Origin: an uncultured Haliea sp.
GTDB taxonomy: Bacteria; Pseudomonadota; Gammaproteobacteria; Pseudomonadales; Halieaceae
Length of the DNA: 64,000 nucleotides
NCBI GenBank assembly: GCA_913062625.1
Contig: CAJXWP010000004.1
Span: forward strand, 1 to 64,000
Direction: 5' to 3'
Shown here: positions 56,953 through 64,000 of the stretch, piece by piece
Numbering within the stretch: the stretch's first letter is position 1
How the letters are laid out: each line of letters begins with the position of its first letter
Translations under genes and position numbers: made by a program
The notes under the pieces: model-generated
What the model saw: the letters and a program-made list of their open reading frames with translations, nothing else
Database searches by the model: none
Told to the model about the DNA's origin: nothing

Positions 56953-57360
56953 GGCGCATAACCTTCTGTTTGAGCGATTGCAGGGTGCCTCCACACCTGC
57001 TTGGGCGCAGACATAGAGGGCGAACACAGCCAAATGAACAAAATCTGATTATTGTTCATTGTCAGCCGTTGGTCAAGTTAGCAGCGTTTTAAAGCTCAAA
57101 CGGTTGTTCGCCATGGCCCTCAAGGCAAGCGATAGAGACCCTAGGTCAGCCGCAACTGTCAGTTGTCGGGGAATGACTGAAGCGTATGGCCATCTCAGGA
57201 CCGGTTTTGGCAGGGCCACATCAGCGTTTGATGCTTGGCGCATGGCATCTGCGGCAAAGGCGGATGCCGACGACTGCTAGATAACTGTCTAGCAACGCAG
57301 GCGGAGCGACACGCTAATCATAAGTGGGTGTTGAGGTGTGCTCCTTCTACTGTGCCGTGC

Positions 57361-58509
57361 CTATTCAGGGTTAGAGTACCCATAGGCCGCAGGCCAATCG
57401 CTCATTTGCGCTGGTGGTGCAGGGCACTTGTCTGCTGCAGGTAGGGCCTGGCCCGATGCACAATCGCTGGGGCAGAAGCCCTGGTCATCGCACTTTGCAC
57501 CCACAGCCACGGGCCCCGTCACGCCCCAATTACCATCAGCACATGCGGACTGGGTATTTTGCATCATGCCTCGGTCTTCGTGACCTAAAATGTGGCAATG
57601 GTTCACGAACACACCTGTGAAGCCTTTCGCTACGTACAGGAACCTGGCATGGCCCCAGGGTTTAGTTTCATCGAAAGGATTTGAATTAGGCGGGCGCTCG
57701 TCCGGCACGTCATCCACGTTTTTGGCTTTTTTTCATCCCACACCCGTTCCTGCGGGGTCTTCGGCGCCTGCGGGAGGGGCAATGTATCCCTCCACACAGG
57801 GTGTTTGAACTCATTCGGCGTGCGATTAGACATGCTTAAGAGCTGAAACGGGTTCTGATGGATGTGAAACGGGTGGGCAACATTGAGGCTGTTGTTCCAT
57901 AGTGTCCACTGCTGGGGCACGTCCATAGTGAGTGTCTCGTTGGCGCAGTCGGAATTATATTTCGCTTGAGTAATCCAGAATTGAGTTGTAACGCCTTTAG
58001 CCTGATTAACCATTTGATAGTAATTGACCATTGACCATTGACCATTGACCATTGACCATTGACCATTGACTAGCATCGCATTGGTGTTATTTGCGCCGTC
58101 GAGACCGGGTGATTTTTCTTGGACCTGCTGAACGACCATTAATCGATCCTTTAGCGCTGCGCCCCCTTTCGTTTTGAAGTACTCGTCCAGCTGATCATCA
58201 AACTCGCCACGCACTTCAAACGTGCCGACCAGTCCATTCAGCACCTTCGTTCAGCTCGACGATATCGGTCTTATAGACGGCCTGAGAGTGAGCAGGCGGT
58301 AGTAAATCATTGGTCGATGAAGAATCATCCGAGTAGGCCCCTAGCACCAAAACACTTGCAACAATTGCAGAACAGGTACGGAGACGAAGAACGTCGGGCA
58401 ATGTCTGCGCGCTCTTTGGCTGCACGTTAACGCCGCGGGGGAAATGGAACTTCAGCCATAAGCTACACCTCTTGATTGGATAGTTACTGAGCAGACTAAT
58501 AACCAGCAT
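57361..58509 (-). pseudogene. Multicopper oxidase remnant (N-terminal domain lost, internal deletion, frameshift)
   Basis: Cu-site motifs in two frames: NVAHPFHIHQNPFQLL (ORF 57630-58244) and VFVNHCHILGHEDRGMM (ORF 57361-57717); frames join if one A is added to the 7-A run at 57727-57733 (minus sense). Confidence 0.82.
58023..58070. repeat. Heptanucleotide tandem repeat (ATTGACC)6 plus partial ATTGAC
   Basis: Direct reading of 58021-58071: taattgaccattgaccattgaccattgaccattgaccattgaccattgact. Confidence 0.97.
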
Positions 58510-58649
58510 CGTGTCTGTCTGTCTGCCGGCAACGTAAATTCTCTGATTATTAGGATTAAGCTAAGCTATAATCATGTAAGTTAGACGTTACGGCCAATTC
58601 ATGTCAAAGCAAGGGTGAGCCAACACACTAGTCGAGAGTGCTACCGAGC

Positions 58650-58720
58650 ACCCTGTATAGCTCGATTGATGACTGACGGTGGCGTCCCCTTCAGTAAGCC
58701 GAGCTTTATGTACACCCCCT
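58650..58720. repeat. Copy 1 of diverged direct repeat (partner 63642-63711)
   Basis: 46 of the first 58 aligned positions identical by eye; core GACTGACGGTG..GTCC.CTTCAGTAAG..GAGCTTT. Confidence 0.7.
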
Positions 58721-58833
58721 TGTATTGCTCCGAACTGTCGATACCATCGAGACTTCGGCCATGGCTATTTTGAACGGTCGCCAGCAAGATGCGATATTAA
58801 TTTTTAACCTAATTAATTCGCGGAGTTCTTAGA

Positions 58834-59565
58834 GTGAGTCAGAGCAGTAATAACACAGATAAGCGTCATCATCTATCTTCGATGTTAATGCGAGAAAGTT
58901 TGCTGGATAAAGATGTAGAGCGATCAACTGAAATACCCGTTGTGAACATGCTGCCTTATGCACAGGTGGTCAAGCTTGGGGGCGTTCGATAATGAACGCC
59001 GGTAGGGATATTACATTGCCCGTTGTGGACGAAATTGCGAAGTGTTTGGAAGAGCACAAACTAATTATTGGCACCGGTGGAGGTGCACGCAGCAGACATG
59101 TGCTTTCTATAGCGATCGACATTGGTATGCGTACGGGCGTATTGGCCGAATTAGCTCAAGCGGATGCCTTAGGTAACGCTCATATTTTGGGTACTTTGTT
59201 GGTACCTTATGGGGTGGTAGCGATACCTCCTAAGGTCGGCAGTATACCTCCTCACCGAACAGATGCTGGTTCATTGTTGTTGTCTGAATGCTTTGGCTGT
59301 AAACGATTAACGTTAGTTACTGACGTTGACGGTTTGTATGATAAAGATCCCAATAAAAATAGTGGCGTTACGCTCATTGATGGAATTTCAGTATCTGACA
59401 TAAAAAAGTGGATATAAAACATTAACTTTTAAAGTGATATTGTTAGACATCTTGCCTAACGGGCGATTGATTAAAGAGTTTAAAATTTTGAATATAGCTG
59501 AACCGGGACGTTTCACAGTAACCTTAAACGGAGAGCATGATGAAACGATTGTGCATGCACACTAG
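58834..59565 (+). pseudogene. Molybdenum storage protein subunit (MosA/MosB-type, amino-acid-kinase fold), frameshifted
   Basis: Frame 1 (GTG 58834): ...EIPVVNMLPYAQVVKLGGVR*; frame 2 (58992-59417): MNAGRDITLPVVDEIAKCLEEHKLIIGTGGGARSRHVLSIAIDIGMRTGVLAEL...GSIPPHRTDAGSLLLSECFGCKRLTLVTDVDGLYDKDPNK; frame 3: KTLTFKVILLDILPNGRLIKEFKILNIAEPGRFTVTLNGEHDETIVHAH*. Confidence 0.82.
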
Positions 59566-59582
59566 TGTGGTGATCCCTAGAT

Positions 59583-60512
59583 ATGTTAAGTGTTAAATTT
59601 CTAATGGGCTTAAATACGATCGTGCGAGAGGTAAAAAAAGTTTTAAAATTAAGCTTGTGTGCCGTGCTGGTCATAGCGGGGTGCGGTGAGGTGAAAAATA
59701 CAGACGAGGCTATTTTAGTTTTCGCGGCGGCCAGTTTACGTGATGTAATGAAGGAAATTGGCACAAATTATGAGCAGTCAACAGGTGATTCTATAGTGTT
59801 TAATTTTGCTGGCTCTAATGTTTTGGCTCAACAAATTGAAGCGTCTGCGCAGGCTGACATCTATCTTTCGGCAAATGTTCAATGGATGGATTATCTGATG
59901 GATAAAGGCCTTGTAGCTCCTCGCAGTAAGAAGGTCTTTTTATCAAACAGCCTCGTCTTTATTGCTAACAAGCGCTCACAACTAGTATTGAATGCTCCAC
60001 AAGATCTAAGCTCTTTATCTTTCCGGTTTTTATCTCTGGGTAACCCAGAGTCAGTTCCAGCAGGTCGATACGCGAAAGAGTATCTTAGCTCTTATCCTTT
60101 GGATGCTGCGCAGGCAAGCGTTCAGCCCTTGAATGAGCCTTTGAAAAAAAATAAAACTCTCTGGTCCAGTGTTGAAAATAAAATTCTGCCAGCTCCAAAT
60201 GTAAAGGCTGCTACTAGTATGGTCGAAAGTATGCCTGATATTTTAGGCATCGTTTATAAGACAGATGCCCTGGCCTCTGATAAAGTTAAAATATTATTCG
60301 AAGTGCAAAGTCATGAAAATAACTATAGCCCTCGCGTACAGTATTTAGCGGCACGTGTAAAAAAATCATTTAGTGAAAAGGATAAATCTGATGACGTTAA
60401 ACATATGAGAGAGCTACATGCGGCAAAGATGAATAGTTTTCTTAAGTACTTGTTGGAAGAGGAAGCTAGAGAAGTATTTAAAGCTCATGGCTTTAATACT
60501 GACATACATTAA
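59583..60512 (+). CDS. modA: Molybdate ABC transporter substrate-binding lipoprotein ModA
   Basis: LSLCAVLVIAGC lipobox; ILVFAAASLRDVMKEIGTNYEQSTGDSIVFNFAGSNVLAQQIEASAQADIYLSANVQWMDYL; internal start MNTIVREVKK possible. Confidence 0.9.
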   Translation: MLSVKFLMGLNTIVREVKKVLKLSLCAVLVIAGCGEVKNTDEAILVFAAASLRDVMKEIGTNYEQSTGDSIVFNFAGSNVLAQQIEASAQADIYLSANVQWMDYLMDKGLVAPRSKKVFLSNSLVFIANKRSQLVLNAPQDLSSLSFRFLSLGNPESVPAGRYAKEYLSSYPLDAAQASVQPLNEPLKKNKTLWSSVENKILPAPNVKAATSMVESMPDILGIVYKTDALASDKVKILFEVQSHENNYSPRVQYLAARVKKSFSEKDKSDDVKHMRELHAAKMNSFLKYLLEEEAREVFKAHGFNTDIH

Positions 60513-60577
60513 ACAGCATTTGCAGCGCACTTAAAGCATTGATGTCACGCAATTTTTAATTTCGAAAGGTTACTTTC

Positions 60578-61246
60578 TTGAACACTGCAACTCTAGACGC
60601 AATGCAGCTTACCCTTCAGGTTGCTAGTTTGGCTACGCTCATCATACTGATTCCTGGTGTGCTGCTAGCCTATGCATTCGCTCGATTTTCTTTTAGAGGA
60701 AAAAGAATTGCTTCCGCAATTGTTGGAATTACTCTAGTGTTGCCGCCTACAGCGGTTGGCTATTTATTGTTGCAGATTTTGGCGGCAGACGGACCTCTAG
60801 GGTTCAGAACTATAGGTTTTGACTTGAATATTTTATTAACTTGGAAAGCGGCGGTAGTAGCTTCTTCGGTAATGGCTTTGCCCTTGGTTGTCCGTACAGC
60901 GCGAGTCGCTTTTGAAGGTGTTGATCCTCAGCTTGAGCAAATGGCAAGAACTTTGGGCTTTGGCCCGATTAAAACATTTTTTTTCTTCAGTTTGCCTTTA
61001 GCATCCAGAGGATTAATCGCTGCAGCCATTTTGGGTTTTACTAGAGCTGTAGGAGAGTTTGGAGCGACGGTTATAGTCGCGGGTAATATTCCTGGTAAAA
61101 CTCAAACAATAGCTTCCGCAATTTTTTCTGCCCAACAAGTGGGTAACGAAAAAGAAGCCTACTTCCTATTGGGCTTAGCAATTATTATTGGGTTTGTTGC
61201 TATCTTCAGTGCTGAAACTCTTTCTGAAAGCAAGTACAAAAATTAG
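60578..61246 (+). CDS. modB: Molybdate ABC transporter permease ModB
   Basis: [84 protein letters not shown] start. Confidence 0.93.
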   Translation: MNTATLDAMQLTLQVASLATLIILIPGVLLAYAFARFSFRGKRIASAIVGITLVLPPTAVGYLLLQILAADGPLGFRTIGFDLNILLTWKAAVVASSVMALPLVVRTARVAFEGVDPQLEQMARTLGFGPIKTFFFFSLPLASRGLIAAAILGFTRAVGEFGATVIVAGNIPGKTQTIASAIFSAQQVGNEKEAYFLLGLAIIIGFVAIFSAETLSESKYKN

Positions 61247-61251
61247 AGAGC

Positions 61252-62403
61252 GTGTTGAGAAATATGACTGCTTTAAAACTTAGCTTTGCAATTACTTCAA
61301 GGTTTGAAGGTTTTGAATTAAACCTTGAAGCCGAATTTAGGCAGTTGGTGACAGGCGTTTTCGGTGTTTCTGGCGCCGGAAAAACACTGTTTCTTCGGTG
61401 TTTAGCAGGCTTAGAAAAAAACATTAGTGGTAACATTTTTTTCAATGGTACTGAATGGCTAAGCAGTGAAAAGCGGATTTTCCTTGGGCCAGAGGTTAGA
61501 CGTATAGGGTATGTCCCTCAAAACGGGTTGTTATTTCCAAACAAAAATGTAATGCAAAATCTACTCATCGCGTCCCATAGAAGAAGAACAACAGAAGGCA
61601 ATGGGCACACTGCAGTATCATTAGAATCAGTCTGCGAGCTACTTGAATTAGATGCGTTGCTTGAGAGGCCAATTAACAAACTATCTGGAGGCGAACGGCA
61701 AAGAATTGCATTAGGGCGTGCGATTTGTTCTGATCCCGATTTGCTACTATTAGATGAGCCTTTAGCTGCTCTCGATTTAAAATTAAAGCGCCAAATCTTA
61801 CCTTTTCTTCGCCGCATTCGCGATGAGCTAAAAATACCTATGATTGTTATTTCTCATAGCCCTGTAGAGATTCAAGCGCTTTGCGATGAAGTATTAGTTA
61901 TTCAGAACGGTAAAAAATTAGCTTTTGGTCAAACGCAAAAAATATTATTAAGTCAAAGTGTTCTTGAATTTACTCACGGAGAGAGTTACGAGAACATACT
62001 GCCTGTAAAAGTGCTTCTAAACTCAGAAGAGAGAAGCTCTAAAAGTGGAATGACTAGGCTTGAAATTTCAGATGGAGTTTCGAATAGTAAGTCCTCGCAC
62101 AAGCTGATTATACGGAACGTCGACTTAAAGGCTGGTGAAAAGTTAATCGTCGGAATTCCTGCTAAAGATATTATACTTGCGACCCATAAGCCTCACGGTA
62201 TTTCGGCGCAAAATATCATTCCCGCTTTTGTAAATGGCATAGAGACGGTAGGAGGTAAATGTTTGATTAGCAACGTCCTGTCTAATGAGAAATTTGAACT
62301 TAACGTCGAATTGACTGTGCAAGGTTTACGTGACTTAAATTTGCAGATAGGGGATGCAGTGTTTCTTATTATTAAGTCAAGCGCGTGTATAGTCTATCGA
62401 TAG
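61252..62403 (+). CDS. modC: Molybdate ABC transporter ATP-binding protein ModC (with TOBE/Mop-like C-terminus)
   Basis: GVSGAGKTLFLRCLAGLE, NKLSGGERQRIALGRAICSDPDLLLLDEPLAALD; ATG at 61264 also possible. Confidence 0.93.
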   Translation: MLRNMTALKLSFAITSRFEGFELNLEAEFRQLVTGVFGVSGAGKTLFLRCLAGLEKNISGNIFFNGTEWLSSEKRIFLGPEVRRIGYVPQNGLLFPNKNVMQNLLIASHRRRTTEGNGHTAVSLESVCELLELDALLERPINKLSGGERQRIALGRAICSDPDLLLLDEPLAALDLKLKRQILPFLRRIRDELKIPMIVISHSPVEIQALCDEVLVIQNGKKLAFGQTQKILLSQSVLEFTHGESYENILPVKVLLNSEERSSKSGMTRLEISDGVSNSKSSHKLIIRNVDLKAGEKLIVGIPAKDIILATHKPHGISAQNIIPAFVNGIETVGGKCLISNVLSNEKFELNVELTVQGLRDLNLQIGDAVFLIIKSSACIVYR

Positions 62404-62421
62404 TCACGTTATGGAAGATCA

Positions 62422-62713
62422 ATGGTGAACAATAAACAGTTACGGTTTGTCACTTACCTTCCCAGTCTTTTATTTGCGGCAGTTCAGAGCTTGCTAATAT
62501 TGCTGGCGCCTCTATTGGCGTTAAAGGGCGAAGCATCTTGGTTAGAGGCTGGTTTTCAATGGCGTTTTGAGCCCGCTTTTTATTGGTGGTTTGGGAGTGC
62601 TGTTTACGCCGGGAGTGGCAGCTACTGCGATTGGTGGGGTAGGTATAGTGGGTGCCGGGCTATTAATATGTTATGCCAAAGAAACCCTCGATAATCTGAG
62701 TACTGGAAATTGA
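62422..62713 (+). pseudogene. Small membrane protein, frameshifted
   Basis: Frame 1: MVNNKQLRFVTYLPSLLFAAVQSLLILLAPLLALKGEASWLEAGFQWRFEPAFYW; +1 frame from ~62585: GGLGVLFTPGVAATAIGGVGIVGAGLLICYAKETLDNLSTGN*. Confidence 0.6.
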
Positions 62714-62816
62714 TTAGAATGATTGTCTTTTGGCAGATTTCGATTAAAACCATTGTTAATGGCTTTGATTTATTTCTTTAGATTTTGATGATTTTTTTAT
62801 TTATAGAAAGGAAAGC

Positions 62817-63178
62817 ATGTCAATAATCTTAAAAGCAGTCATTTGTTAGTTGTGTCTAACTGCTTTAGGTTGACAGCTTGGTACTTTCGTTTAAAACAGT
62901 GGGACAGCAAACCGTGGTATGTAGCAGCCTTTCTGAGTTGGTCCATTGCGTTTTTCGAGTATTCTGTTCATATCCCAGCGAATAGAATTGGAATTGAAGT
63001 GCTCACGCTGCCTCAGCTGCAGGTGTTGCAGGTAGCGATGTCTCTTCTTGTTTTTATCCCGTTTACAATTTTTGTCATGGGGGAGTCTATTAAGTTTGAT
63101 TATATGTGGGCAATGATTTGCCTTATGGGCGCAGCCTATTTCATCTTTCGTAATACAGGAGGAGCTTTACGCTTGTAG
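62817..63178 (+). pseudogene. DMT/DUF486 family small membrane protein, frameshifted near the N-terminus
   Basis: ATG 62817 MSIILKAVIC* and frame 62843 LLVVSNCFRLTAWYFRLKQWDSKPWYVAAFLSWSIAFFEYSVHIPANRIGIEVLTLPQLQVLQVAMSLLVFIPFTIFV...; adding one T restores MSIILKAVILLVVSNCFRLTAWYFRLK. Confidence 0.72.
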
Positions 63179-63222
63179 GAAATTTCTAGAATTTAGAAAA
63201 GATTATTGAGTAATGTTGACAA

Positions 63223-63369
63223 TTATTTAGGCGAGTTATTTCGGATTAGGTTCAGCTCGCGGTCTAGCCATGCACTCGCTTCTTTAATTTTTTGGAGTAG
63301 TGTCAAAAGTGTAAGCTCATCACTTCTAAGTGAAAATACTCGGAACCCGAATGGTTTTGGTGGTTAGAC
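63223..63369 (-). pseudogene. Possible C-terminal gene remnant
   Basis: Minus-strand reading PPKPFGFRVFSLRSDELTLLTLLQKIKEASAWLDRELNLIRNNSPK* looks protein-like but is closed by a stop immediately upstream. Confidence 0.3.
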
Positions 63370-63641
63370 AGATAGGGATGGGGCGATATAGCCGCGGAAT
63401 AGTCGTCAACGAGGATAAAAGAGATAGCATAAGGGGTGAAACTAAACGCACATAAATCTCTGGCCGGTTGTGAAACGTGTGCCAGCGCAGATATTTTTGA
63501 AGCATGGGAGTCACCGTTTTAGGTTCGGCCTGCCAACTGGCTAATTATCTGCGGGGGTAACCAGGCCGATCCAGTGCAATGGGGGCGGGGTTTTATGTCG
63601 AAGAAAGGATTAGTCGACATCAGTCTCGGACAGTATCTGGT

Positions 63642-63711
63642 ACCTTATACAGCTTCATTCAAGACTGACGGTGATGTCCTCTTCAGTAAGTAGAGCTTTT
63701 ATACGCCCCTC
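63642..63711. repeat. Copy 2 of diverged direct repeat (partner 58650-58720)
   Basis: See copy 1; both copies read TDGxVxFSK-x-SF-(M)YTPLY in one frame. Confidence 0.7.
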
Positions 63712-63886
63712 TACTCCCTCTGAGCCTAACTAAGACGGTTGCGTTGGTCACTTTGTTAGCTTTTGAGGCAAGTTATCATTGGTAGACTTTAGGAGTGGAT
63801 TGACGGATAAAGCCTTTTCGTTTTTAGGAACTCTCGATAGACTGTTTTCTTACCCGGCGGCGCAAAGGCATAACGGAGCCAAAAAA

Positions 63887-64000
63887 ATGAACCTGTTAAA
63901 AGCAGCAACTGCAGCACTCCTCATGAGCATCTCTGCTACGGTATTTGCTCAGGCTGCAAAAACGCCAGAACCTTCTCCCGCACAAATAGCTCAATGGAGG
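63887..64000 (+). CDS. Secreted protein, N-terminus only (runs off window)
   Basis: ATG 63887: MNLLKAATAALLMSISATVFAQAAKTPEPSPAQIAQWR, signal peptide with AxA site. Confidence 0.7.
   Translation, partial: MNLLKAATAALLMSISATVFAQAAKTPEPSPAQIAQWR

Noticed and set aside
57059-57444. ORFs between the GMC oxidoreductase and MCO remnant
   Set aside because: Short, overlapping, no recognisable domains; probably non-coding or remnant
58023-58070. CRISPR-like array
   Set aside because: Units are 7 bp head-to-tail with no spacers; it is a simple tandem repeat
1-64000. Insertion sequences, prophage, toxin-antitoxin or defence systems
   Set aside because: No transposase, integrase, phage structural, nuclease-defence or TA motifs recognised in any translation provided

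Overview
The window comes from a gammaproteobacterium-like chromosome (gene content suggests a marine, Halieaceae-type organism; this is inference). About 1-57 kb is a dense acyl-CoA/aliphatic-alicyclic catabolic region. It holds 2 acyl-CoA dehydrogenases (one cut by the window edge), 6 crotonases, 4 thiolase-family proteins, 3 SDRs, a CaiB/BaiF CoA transferase, a FadD19-like acyl-CoA synthetase, an orphan acyl-CoA carboxyltransferase, 2 APH-like kinases, an EthA-like Baeyer-Villiger monooxygenase, an HsaC/BphC-like extradiol dioxygenase, 2 DUF35 proteins and 3 AraC-type regulators. Interspersed genes include sprT, a degenerate GGDEF protein, a rifampicin-phosphotransferase-like PEP-utilising enzyme, a prokaryotic ionotropic-glutamate-receptor-like channel (TVGYG filter inserted in a periplasmic binding domain), a penicillin-acylase-family lipoprotein, ribB(A), fabY, PpiC + HupE/UreJ, and a GMC oxidoreductase with an aldehyde dehydrogenase. 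From about 57.3 kb onward the character changes: the sequence looks AT-richer and several genes are broken. These are a multicopper oxidase remnant carrying a 7-bp tandem repeat, a frameshifted molybdenum-storage-protein (MosA/MosB-type) gene directly upstream of an intact modABC operon, a frameshifted small membrane protein and a frameshifted DUF486 protein. The most notable items are the GluR0-like receptor channel, the decaying Mo-storage gene beside modABC, the clustered single-base frameshifts, the in-frame stops in a cupin and in a GST leader, and a diverged repeat that retains a common peptide reading frame. All calls are from reading translations by eye; no database search was run.
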